A DNA stretch of 64,000 nt, from the NCBI GenBank assembly GCA_031367195.1, contig JANLPL010000013.1:1-64000 (forward strand), written 5' to 3'. A program made the translations under genes and the position numbers. Under the pieces are notes generated by a model. It saw only the letters and a list, made by a program, of their open reading frames with translations, ran no database searches and was not told the origin of the DNA. Positions 7,900-15,296 of the stretch are shown here, piece after piece. Every line of letters starts with the position of its first letter. The stretch's first letter is position 1. This DNA comes from Roseiarcus sp031367195 (GTDB lineage Bacteria > Pseudomonadota > Alphaproteobacteria > Rhizobiales > Beijerinckiaceae).

Positions 7900-9983
7900 A
7901 CGACTGGTCGCTCAGCCTCTCGCCGGTCTTTCCGCCTTGGCTGTTCGCCGCGCTCGCGCTCGCCGCCGCGCTCGCCGTGGCGCTGACGATCTGGATGCAG
8001 CCCCGCGCCGCGCCGCTGCGCGCCCTCGTCGCCGCGCTGCTGCTGTTCTTCGTCGCCGACCCCTCGCTCAAGCGCGAGGACCGCAAGCCGCTGAAGGATG
8101 TCGTCGCCGTCGTGCTCGACCGTTCCGGCTCGAACCGGATCGGCGAACGGGCGGCGCAGACAGACGCCGCGCGGGCGCAGATCGCCTCGCAACTTGGGCG
8201 ACTAGACAATGTCGAGGCGCATTTCGTCGATAGCCCGCGCGAAGACCCCGACAACAAGGGCACGGAAATGTTCGCCGCGCTCGGCCGCGCTTTCGCCGAT
8301 ACGCCGCCCGAGCGGATCGGCGGCGCGATCCTCGTCACCGACGGTGTGATCCATGATCTCCCCGCCAAGGCGGAGGCGCTCGGTTTCCGCGCGCCGCTGC
8401 ACGCGCTCATCACCGGCCACGCGGGCGAGCGCGACCGGCGGCTCGAACTGATCGAGGCGCCGCGTTTCGGCATTGTCGGCAAGAGCCAGACCATTTCGCT
8501 GCGCGTGCTCGACAGCGACGACCGCGGCGAGCCGGCGCTCGTCACCGTCAAGCGCGACGGACAGGCGCTGGCGACCCGCGAGGCGAGGATCGGCGAGCGG
8601 ATCGACATTCCCGCCCCGATCGACCACGCCGGCGACAATATTTTCGAGCTGGAAGTCGCTGGTCTGCCCGGCGAACTCACCGCGCTCAACAACAAGGCGG
8701 TCGTCACCATCGACGGCGTGCGCGACAAGCTGCGCGTGCTGCTGGTTTCCGGCGAGCCGCATCCCGGCGAGCGGATGTGGCGCAACCTATTGAAATCCGA
8801 CGCTAATGTCGAACTCGTCCATTTCACCATCCTGCGCCCGCCGGACAAGAGCACCGACGGCACGCCGATCAACGAACTCGCCCTGATCGCCTTCCCTGTC
8901 GCCGATCTGTTCGGCCGCAAGATCAAGGATTTCGACCTCATCATCTTTGACCGCTATTCGACGCAGGCGGTGCTGCCGCAGGTCTATCTCGACAATATCG
9001 TGCGCTATGTCCGCAGCGGCGGCGCGCTGCTGCTCGCCGTCGGCCCCGAATTCGAGACGCCGGAGGGCCTGTTCAACACGCCGCTGGGGGAAATCTCGCC
9101 CGCGCGCCCGACCGGCGACGATGTTTTGCGTAGCTTCAAGCCGGAAATCTCGCCCGACGGCGCCAAGCATCCCGTCACGCGGGCGCTGGCGGGTTCGCAG
9201 TCGAGCCCGCCCGCCTGGGGCGGCTGGTTCCGCGCCATCGGCGCGAAGCTGACGACCGGAGTCAATGTCATGCAGGCGGGACAGGGCACGCCGCTGCTGG
9301 CGCTGTCGCGGGTCGAAAAGGGCCGCGTCGCGCTGCTGTTGTCTGATCAGATCTGGCTGTGGGCGCGCGGCTACGACGGCGGCGGCCCGCATCTCGACCT
9401 GCTGCGCCGCCTCGCCCATTGGCTGATGAAGGAGCCCGAACTCGAAGAGGAGGCGCTGCGCGCCCGCGCGAAGGGCCAGGACGTCACCGTCGAGCGCCAG
9501 AGCCTGAAGCCGGAAATCCCGGCCGCTAACCTGACCGGCCCCGACGGCGTCTCGCGTCCCCTCGCGCTCCAGCCCGCCGAGCCGGGCCTGTCGCGGGCCA
9601 TCGTGCATGTCGAGGACAACGGACTCTATCGCGCCAGCGACGGCGAGCATATCGCGCTGGTCAATGTCGGCCCGGAAAACCCGCTCGAATTCCAGGAAGT
9701 CGTCTCCACTGCCGAGCACCTGCGTGCGTTGACGGAAGCGACCGGCGGCTCCGCCCGCCGCCTCGGCGACCCGGCCTCGCTGCGACTCGTCGCGATGCGG
9801 GAGTCGCCGATCTACGCCGGCTCAGGTTTTCTGGGAATCAAGCGATCGGGCGCGAGCGCCCTGATCGGCGTGTCGCGCTGGCCGCTCGCGCAGGGTTTCG
9901 CGGGGCTCGCCGTGCTGCTCGGCGCGCTGGTGGCGATGTGGCTGCTGGAGAGCGGACGGCGGTTGTGGCGGCGGGGGAAGTAG
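7896..9983 (+). CDS. VWA-like membrane protein of MoxR operon
   Basis: A 695-residue membrane protein. There are two N-terminal helices (about 8-30 and 33-52), a large periplasmic region, and a C-terminal helix near 667-688 followed by a short basic tail. VVLDRSGSN at about residues 72-80 fits the DxSxS part of a MIDAS metal site, so the first soluble domain is probably VWA-like. The middle holds a class I glutamine-amidotransferase-like fold (FIVRYVRSGGALLLAVG region), without an evident catalytic Cys. GTG at 7896 overlaps the stop of the DUF4159 gene. It is the last gene of the operon. Function unknown. Confidence 0.85.
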   Translation: MNDWSLSLSPVFPPWLFAALALAAALAVALTIWMQPRAAPLRALVAALLLFFVADPSLKREDRKPLKDVVAVVLDRSGSNRIGERAAQTDAARAQIASQLGRLDNVEAHFVDSPREDPDNKGTEMFAALGRAFADTPPERIGGAILVTDGVIHDLPAKAEALGFRAPLHALITGHAGERDRRLELIEAPRFGIVGKSQTISLRVLDSDDRGEPALVTVKRDGQALATREARIGERIDIPAPIDHAGDNIFELEVAGLPGELTALNNKAVVTIDGVRDKLRVLLVSGEPHPGERMWRNLLKSDANVELVHFTILRPPDKSTDGTPINELALIAFPVADLFGRKIKDFDLIIFDRYSTQAVLPQVYLDNIVRYVRSGGALLLAVGPEFETPEGLFNTPLGEISPARPTGDDVLRSFKPEISPDGAKHPVTRALAGSQSSPPAWGGWFRAIGAKLTTGVNVMQAGQGTPLLALSRVEKGRVALLLSDQIWLWARGYDGGGPHLDLLRRLAHWLMKEPELEEEALRARAKGQDVTVERQSLKPEIPAANLTGPDGVSRPLALQPAEPGLSRAIVHVEDNGLYRASDGEHIALVNVGPENPLEFQEVVSTAEHLRALTEATGGSARRLGDPASLRLVAMRESPIYAGSGFLGIKRSGASALIGVSRWPLAQGFAGLAVLLGALVAMWLLESGRRLWRRGK

Positions 9984-10166
9984 CAACTTTCCGGGCGCGC
10001 ATTGTAGATATCGCATTGCAAATCGCTGGGCGTTGCAAACAGTTCCCTGCCCTATTCGGTAGGGCTCCACCTTCTCAAGAGTTGGAGCCTCCGGCAAATC
10101 CGGGGCCGTGCAGAAGTAAAGAACTCGCCCCCAGACTTAAAATCCCTAAGATTTTCCGGAACTTGT

Positions 10167-10243
10167 TGGTAGCGGGAGCCGGATTCGAACCGGCGACCTC
10201 CGGATTATGATTCCGCTGCTCTAACCAACTGAGCTACCCCGCC
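10167..10243 (-). tRNA. tRNA-Met (elongator, anticodon CAT)
   Basis: The minus strand from 10243 reads GGCGGGGTAGCTCAGTTGG, the usual alphaproteobacterial elongator tRNA-Met start. The anticodon loop is ATCATAA (anticodon CAT), the T arm carries GGTTCGAATCC and the acceptor stem closes with TCCCGCT. A73 and an encoded CCA follow at 10170-10167. The D arm and G-U first pair argue for elongator Met rather than initiator; a lysidine-modified tRNA-Ile(CAT) is the alternative. Confidence 0.93.
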
Positions 10244-10280
10244 CAAAGAGCAGGCATATAGAGAGCAGCCTGAACCCGTG

Positions 10281-10545
10281 TCAAGCAGCGTGGAGCGGGC
10301 TCAGCAAGATCGTGTTCCCAGGCGTGGTGCAGGAGTTTGGTCGTCGCCGATCTCCGGCCGGGCCGGATGGATCAGCCCACCGCGGCGGGCAGGATGACGT
10401 TTGGATAGGGCTCACGGGAGCGACAGATTCCAGGTTCTTGCATCGGGCGCGCTGAACGGCCCATTCGTCGTTCTGCGCCAAGAGGATAGCGCCGACGAGG
10501 TGGACGATGGCGTCTTCGTTGAGGAAGATGCCGACGACGATACCC
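10281..10545 (-). pseudogene. IS256/Mutator-family transposase C-terminal remnant
   Basis: Between tRNA-Met and mutL, the minus strand encodes FLNEDAIVHLVGAILLAQND followed by EWAVQRARCKNLESVAP (about 10528-10417). This matches the conserved C-terminal segment of IS256-family transposases (NEDA-x-LRLVGA-x-LLEQNDEWAVQRARYMTLE). Nothing upstream belongs to a transposase: the frame runs instead into the reverse complement of mutL. The remaining 3' portion is degraded. It is therefore a short scrap of a once-inserted element, adjacent to a tRNA gene. Exact borders cannot be seen; no terminal inverted repeats were found. Confidence 0.75.
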
Positions 10546-10637
10546 AGCGACAAAAAACGACGCCTAGGCGGGGGAGGCGCGGAAGTCCCCGCACGCCCTG
10601 CATAGCCGCCCGCGCCCGAATCGGTTAATCCCGCTTC

Positions 10638-12395
10638 ATGCCCGTCCGCCGCCTCGAACCTTTGCTGATCGACCGCATCGCCGCCGGGGAGGTGATCGAG
10701 CGGCCAGCCGCGGCGGTCAAGGAACTGGTCGAGAACGCGCTCGACGCCGGCGCGGGGCGTATAGAGGTCGCCATCGGGGCAGGCGGGCGCGATCTGATCC
10801 GCGTCGCCGACGACGGTTGCGGCATGGACGCGGCCGATCTCATGCTCGCCGTCGAGCGCCACGCCACCTCGAAATTGCCGGACGGCGATCTCTCAACGAT
10901 CGGCACGCTCGGCTTTCGCGGCGAGGCTTTGCCCTCGATCGCCTCCGTCTCGCGGCTGGAAATCCGCACCCGGCCGCGCGGCGGCGACGAGGCGTTTTTG
11001 CTCAGGGTGGAGGACGGAGCGAAGGGGGAGATCGCGCCGGCCGCGCATCCCCAGGGCACACGCATCGAGGCGCGCGACCTGTTCGCCGCCACGCCGGCGC
11101 GGCTCAAGTTTCTCAAGACCGACCGCGCCGAGGCGCAGGCCTGCCACGACGTGCTGGTGCGGCTGGCGCTCGGGCGCTCCGACGTGCGTTTCGTCTATGC
11201 CAGCGACATCGGCGCCGGGTTCGACTGGCCGGCGGCCGATCCGCGCGAGCGGCTGCGCCAGGCGCTCGGGTCCGAATTCGTGGACAGCGCGCTTCAGCTT
11301 GAGGAAACCCGCGAAGGCGTGCGCGTGGCCGGCTTCGTCGCGGCGCCCACCTTCAACAAGCCGAACGGCTTGAGCCAGTTCGCCTATGTCAACGGCCGGC
11401 CGGTGCGCGACAGGTTGATCTCGGGCGCGCTGCGCGCGGCCTATCTCGATTATCTCCCGCGCGAGCGGCATGGCGCGGCGGCGCTGTTCCTGGAGCTTGA
11501 CCCGCGCGAGGTCGACGTCAACGTGCATCCCGCCAAAGCCGAGGTAAGGTTTCGCGACGCGGCGCTGGTGCGAGGGCTTGTGGTCGGCGCGGTCAAGCGC
11601 GCGTTGGCGGCGGCGTTAGCGCGCGCATCGACGCCGCAGGGTTTGTCGTCGCTGCGCGCTCCGGCCTGGACGCCCCGCCCCTCGGCGCCGCTGCGCTGGG
11701 ATTGGCGCGCTTCGCCCGCCGCGCCCGGTCTGTCCGAGCCCGCGCAATCCGCCTTCGCCGAATTCGCGGCCCCTTCCGGCCGCGCCGAGCCCGAGCCGGC
11801 GACGACCGAAAACGACGCGCCGCTCGGCGCCGCGCGCGCGCAGTTGCACGGCAATTACATCGTCGCCCAGACCCGTGACGGCGTGGTCATCGTCGATCAG
11901 CACGCCGCCCATGAGCGCATCGTTTACGAGCGACTGAAGCGGCAGCGCGAGGAGACCGGCGTCGAGCGGCAGATCCTGCTCTCGCCGCTGGTGGTCGATC
12001 TCGAACCCCCGGCCGCCGCCGCGCTGGTGGAGGCGGCGCAGACGCTGGCGCGGCTGGGTCTGGCGATCGAAGCCTTCGGCCCCGGCGCGGTGCTGGTCAG
12101 GGAAACGCCGACCCTGCTCACCGGCGCCGATTTCGCGGGTCTCGTGCGCGACCTCGCCGATACCCTGCGCGCCGAGGATGGCGCCGAGACGCTGGAGCGC
12201 CGGCTCGATCACCGGCTCGCCACCATCGCCTGCCACCATTCCGTGCGCTCTGGTCGCGCGTTGCGGGCGGAGGAGATGAACAGCCTGTTGCGCGAGATGG
12301 AGGCGACGCCGGGCGCGAACACATGTAACCACGGCCGCCCGACCTATGTCGAGCTGAAGCTCGCTGACATCGAGAAGATGTTCGCCAGGCGCTGA
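10638..12395 (+). CDS. mutL: DNA mismatch repair protein MutL
   Basis: A 585-residue MutL. The GHKL ATPase motifs are complete: IDRIAAGEVIERPAAAVKEL, ENALDAGA, ADDGCGM and TLGFRGEALPSIASVS. The C-terminal domain holds DQHAAHERIVYE starting at D420, which fits the DQHA-x2-E-x4-E metal site of endonuclease-type MutL. This is as expected for a bacterium lacking MutH. A Pro/Ala-rich linker (about 335-395) joins the two halves. ATG at 10638 was chosen because the conserved N-terminus begins immediately after it. It reads away from the IS remnant; a small lapA-like gene follows at 48 bases. Confidence 0.97.
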   Translation: MPVRRLEPLLIDRIAAGEVIERPAAAVKELVENALDAGAGRIEVAIGAGGRDLIRVADDGCGMDAADLMLAVERHATSKLPDGDLSTIGTLGFRGEALPSIASVSRLEIRTRPRGGDEAFLLRVEDGAKGEIAPAAHPQGTRIEARDLFAATPARLKFLKTDRAEAQACHDVLVRLALGRSDVRFVYASDIGAGFDWPAADPRERLRQALGSEFVDSALQLEETREGVRVAGFVAAPTFNKPNGLSQFAYVNGRPVRDRLISGALRAAYLDYLPRERHGAAALFLELDPREVDVNVHPAKAEVRFRDAALVRGLVVGAVKRALAAALARASTPQGLSSLRAPAWTPRPSAPLRWDWRASPAAPGLSEPAQSAFAEFAAPSGRAEPEPATTENDAPLGAARAQLHGNYIVAQTRDGVVIVDQHAAHERIVYERLKRQREETGVERQILLSPLVVDLEPPAAAALVEAAQTLARLGLAIEAFGPGAVLVRETPTLLTGADFAGLVRDLADTLRAEDGAETLERRLDHRLATIACHHSVRSGRALRAEEMNSLLREMEATPGANTCNHGRPTYVELKLADIEKMFARR

Positions 12396-12442
12396 GGCGT
12401 GCGCTTGGCGGCTGGCGCGAATTGAGGCATGATCGCGCCGAT

Positions 12443-12760
12443 ATGCGATTGCTCAAATTCCTCGTCCTGACGCCCTTGGCGGCGCTCATCCTCGTGTTCG
12501 CGTTCGCGAACCGGGAGGACGTGACGATCAATTTCGATCCCTTCGGCGTCACCGGCCTCGCGCCGAAGCAGGCGCCGGCGTTCTTCGTGCTCCTGATCGC
12601 CGTCGCGCTGGGGGCTCTGGCCGGCGGCGTCACGAGCTGGATCGGGCAGGGAAAACACCGCCGCGCGGCGCGCGACGCGCAGGCCGAAGCCGCGCGGTTG
12701 CGTGTGGAATTGCACGCGGCCCGGCTCGGCGCGGCCCCCCCGCTTGTGCGGCAGGATTGA
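12443..12760 (+). CDS. LapA (DUF1049) domain membrane protein
   Basis: A 105-residue LapA/DUF1049-type protein. It has two membrane helices (about 5-22 and 43-63) flanking the family's typical FAFANREDVTINFDPFG segment, then a cytoplasmic coiled tail rich in Ala, Glu and Arg. LapA (YciS in enterobacteria) works with LapB in controlling lipopolysaccharide assembly, but a LapB partner is not next to it here, so the assignment is by domain only. ATG at 12443 was preferred to a TTG seven codons upstream because the helix starts directly after it. Confidence 0.85.
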   Translation: MRLLKFLVLTPLAALILVFAFANREDVTINFDPFGVTGLAPKQAPAFFVLLIAVALGALAGGVTSWIGQGKHRRAARDAQAEAARLRVELHAARLGAAPPLVRQD

Positions 12761-12761
12761 G

Positions 12762-13697
12762 ATGCGGTTCGTTTCGGCCGAAGAGATCGACGCCGCGCTC
12801 GACTTTCCCGCTTTGATCGACGCGCTGGAACAGGCCTTTCTCGGCGCCTATGTCGCGCCGCCGCGTCACCATCACGTTCTGCCGCGAGAGGGCGAGCCGG
12901 ACGCCACCCATCTGCTGATGCCCGCCTGGGGCGACGGTGCGCTCGGCGTCAAGATCGTCAATGTGTTTCCCGGCAATGGCGCGCGGGGACTTTCGGCGGT
13001 GCAGGGCGTCTATGTCTTGCAGAATGGTCGCACCGGGGAAACCCATGCCGTGATGGACGGTACGCGGCTGACGTTGTGGCGCACCGCAGCAGCTTCCGCT
13101 TTGGCCGCCCGTCGTCTGGCGCGCGAAGGCGCGAGCCGGCTGACCTTGCTCGGCGCCGGCGCATTGGCGCCCTTTCTCGCGCGTGCGCACGCCAGCGTCC
13201 GACCGATCCGCGAAATCGTCGTCTGGAACCATCGGCCGGAGGGCGCGAAGCTATTGAGCGCGCGACTGACGCGAGACGGGTTCGACGCCCGAGCAGAGAC
13301 AGATCTACAAACGGCGGTCGCGTCGGCCGACGTCGTCAGCGCCGCGACGCTTTCCACCACGCCGCTGATCCGCGGCGCCTGGCTGAGGCCCGGCCAGCAT
13401 GTCGATCTCGTCGGCGCCTTCAACATGTCGATGCGCGAGGCCGACGATCTCGCCTTGCAACGCGCGCGTGTGTTCGTCGACACGCCCGCCGCGCTGAGCG
13501 AGGGCGGCGATGTCGCGCAGGCGATCCGAGACGGCGCGCTGGCGCGGTCGGCCGTCGTCGGCGACCTCGCCGGGCTTGCGCGCGGGAGCCCGGGGCGGGA
13601 GACGGCGGACGAGATCACGCTGTTCAAATCCGTCGGCGCGTCGATCGAGGATCTTGCGGCGGCGAACCTCGTCTGGAAGCGGCTGACGTCGGGCTGA
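12762..13697 (+). CDS. ornithine cyclodeaminase / mu-crystallin family protein
   Basis: A 311-residue member of the ornithine cyclodeaminase/mu-crystallin family of NAD(P)-dependent enzymes. Family blocks are GDGALGVKIVNVFPGN, GTRLTLWRTAAASALAARRL, the nucleotide-binding LTLLGAGALAPFLARAH and the acidic VDLVGAFNMSMREADD. Members act as ornithine cyclodeaminase, alanine dehydrogenase or ketimine reductase; the sequence alone does not tell which. ATG at 12762 overlaps nothing but is one base after the lapA-like stop, so the two genes are probably cotranscribed. Confidence 0.9.
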   Translation: MRFVSAEEIDAALDFPALIDALEQAFLGAYVAPPRHHHVLPREGEPDATHLLMPAWGDGALGVKIVNVFPGNGARGLSAVQGVYVLQNGRTGETHAVMDGTRLTLWRTAAASALAARRLAREGASRLTLLGAGALAPFLARAHASVRPIREIVVWNHRPEGAKLLSARLTRDGFDARAETDLQTAVASADVVSAATLSTTPLIRGAWLRPGQHVDLVGAFNMSMREADDLALQRARVFVDTPAALSEGGDVAQAIRDGALARSAVVGDLAGLARGSPGRETADEITLFKSVGASIEDLAAANLVWKRLTSG

Positions 13698-13813
13698 GCG
13701 GGATTCAATTTTCGGCCCCATCACGCGGCGAAGCGGTTTGACCGAGAGGCGGGCCGCGTGAGACGCTGCGGCGCCCAGTCGCAAGGCCGCAAAAAGTTTC
13801 CAGGGAGGAACCG

Positions 13814-14017
13814 ATGTGCGAGATGTGCGAACTCGCCGCGATGGGGCGCCGCCGATGCGGACGGTGGTCGAGTTGGAGCTCAGCGTCTCGCTGTCGAGTG
13901 ACATGGCGCGGCGCGCTGGTCGGCCACGACGTGGCCAAATTACGCAACGAACTCGAGGCCAGCCGCGACTATGTGTACGAAAGGGCAGGCTTCGCGCGTG
14001 ATCCGTTCGGGGCTTGA
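13814..14017 (+). CDS. small uncharacterised ORF, possibly decayed
   Basis: A 67-codon frame beginning MCEMCELAAMG, with a good ribosome-binding site (AGGGAGGA at 13799-13806) and ending one base before the next frame. The first 14 and last 30 codons look coding (for example HDVAKLRNELEASRDYVYER), but the middle reads as Cys/Trp/Arg-rich nonsense, whereas the neighbouring frame gives MRTVVELELSVSLSSDMARR there. That pattern suggests two compensating frameshifts or a disrupted gene. I do not recognise a family. It precedes the Gfo/Idh/MocA gene and may be cotranscribed with it. Confidence 0.35.
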   Translation: MCEMCELAAMGRRRCGRWSSWSSASRCRVTWRGALVGHDVAKLRNELEASRDYVYERAGFARDPFGA

Positions 14018-14044
14018 TTGCGAAACCAGCGTGGGGGGAAGGTC

Positions 14045-15112
14045 ATGCAAGCCGTTCGTGTTCTCGTCGTCGGGCTCGGCAACATGGGCCTCAGCCATGC
14101 GCGCGCCTATAAGTGCGTTGAGGGCTTCGAAATCGTAGGGCTTTGCAGCCGCGATGTCGGGGCTCGGCCTGAGATCGCGGCGGAATTTCCCGGCGTTCCG
14201 CTGTTCGGCGACTACGCGACGGCGCTGGCGGCGGTGAAGCCCGCCGCCGTCTCGATCAACACCTGGCCCGACACGCACGCGGCCTTCGCGCGGGCCGCGC
14301 TGGCGGCGAATGCGCATGTGTTCATCGAAAAGCCGCTCGCCCAATCCGTGGCTGAGGCGCAGGAGATTGTCGCGCTCGCTCAGGTCGCGCGCCGGAAACT
14401 GATGATCGGCTATATCCTGCGCGTGCATCCATCATGGGCGAAATTCGTCGAAATCGGCCGCACGCTTGGCAAACCGTTGGTGATGCGAATGAATCTCAAT
14501 CAGCAATCCTCCGGCCCGCAATGGGCGACGCACAAGAAACTGATGGAGACGGTGAGCCCGATCGTCGATTGCGGCGTCCATTATGTCGATGTGATGTGCC
14601 AGGTCACCGGCGCCCGTCCGGTGCGGGTTCACGCGCTCGGCGCACGGCTCAGCGAGGAAATTGCCCCGACGATGTACAATTACGGCTGCCTGCAGGTCGC
14701 CTTCGACGACGGATCGGTCGGCTGGTACGAGGCCGGGTGGGGGCCGATGATGAGCGAAACTGCGTTTTTCGTCAAAGACATGATCGGACCGAAGGGCTCC
14801 GTCTCGATCGCCATGAACGAGGGCGGCGCCAACTCCTCGGATATCGACAGCCATACCAAAACCAGCGCCTTGCGGCTGCACCATTCCGTCCTGAACAGCG
14901 AAGGCCGACTCGCCAGACGCGACGAAATCGTGACAATGGATGACGAACCCGGCCACCAGGAATTGTGCAATCGCGAGCAGCGCGCCTTCCTGAAGGCGAT
15001 CCGCGAGGACGAGGATTTGCAGGATCACGCCCGCGGCGCGATCGATTCCTTGCGCATCGTCTTGGCCGCCGACGAAAGCATCCGAACAAGAAGCATGGTG
15101 ACGCTAGCGTAA
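14045..15112 (+). CDS. Gfo/Idh/MocA family oxidoreductase
   Basis: A 355-residue NAD(P)-dependent oxidoreductase of the Gfo/Idh/MocA type. The N-terminal Rossmann fold begins VLVVGLGNMGLSHARAY, the catalytic EKP motif is present as FIEKPLAQS at about 94-102, and the C-terminal domain contains SPIVDCGVHYVDVMCQVTG with the His expected in the active site. Such enzymes oxidise sugars, inositols or related polyols; the substrate is not readable. ATG at 14045 has a strong purine-rich site (GGGGGGAAGG) just upstream; the longer frame to TTG 14018 is less likely. No sugar transporter lies nearby. Confidence 0.92.
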   Translation: MQAVRVLVVGLGNMGLSHARAYKCVEGFEIVGLCSRDVGARPEIAAEFPGVPLFGDYATALAAVKPAAVSINTWPDTHAAFARAALAANAHVFIEKPLAQSVAEAQEIVALAQVARRKLMIGYILRVHPSWAKFVEIGRTLGKPLVMRMNLNQQSSGPQWATHKKLMETVSPIVDCGVHYVDVMCQVTGARPVRVHALGARLSEEIAPTMYNYGCLQVAFDDGSVGWYEAGWGPMMSETAFFVKDMIGPKGSVSIAMNEGGANSSDIDSHTKTSALRLHHSVLNSEGRLARRDEIVTMDDEPGHQELCNREQRAFLKAIREDEDLQDHARGAIDSLRIVLAADESIRTRSMVTLA

Positions 15113-15139
15113 CCCTTTGTCTCGAAAGCCTCTGACCTC

Positions 15140-15176
15140 AAAATAAAAGGAGGCCGCCATCATCGACGGCGGCCTC
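15140..15176 (-). terminator. Rho-independent terminator of the GT41 gene
   Basis: A 9-bp perfect stem (GAGGCCGCC at 15176-15168 paired with GGCGGCCTC at 15158-15150, minus-strand reading) with a 9-base loop is followed by CTTTTATTTT on the minus strand. It is downstream of the glycosyltransferase gene and between two convergent genes, so the stem could also slow the plus-strand transcript. Confidence 0.75.
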
Positions 15177-15296
15177 GAGTCAAGGGAGGAAACGCCCAAG
15201 GAGGGCATATGCGACGACAGGCGCCGCACAGCAATAAAATACATTGCGCCGCAAAAAGCGCAAGGTGGTCCGGGAAAAAAGTTTAGCCCGAAACCA

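Noticed and set aside
10030..10110. Inverted repeat GGCTCCA / TGGAGCC upstream of tRNA-Met considered as terminator or attachment site
   Set aside because: No T-run follows and no second copy of the tRNA 3' end is present in the window, so neither use is supported.
9938..10210. Plus-strand frame ending in NLLVAGAGFEPATSGL
   Set aside because: The ending is the translated reverse complement of the tRNA-Met gene, a well-known source of false proteins; the first part overlaps the end of the membrane protein gene and an intergenic stretch.
15208..15282. A 24-codon plus-strand frame after AAGGAGGG and before the glycosyltransferase end
   Set aside because: The ribosome-binding site is good but the peptide (MRRQAPHSNK start) is too short and uncharacteristic to support; it is also between a terminator and a convergent gene.
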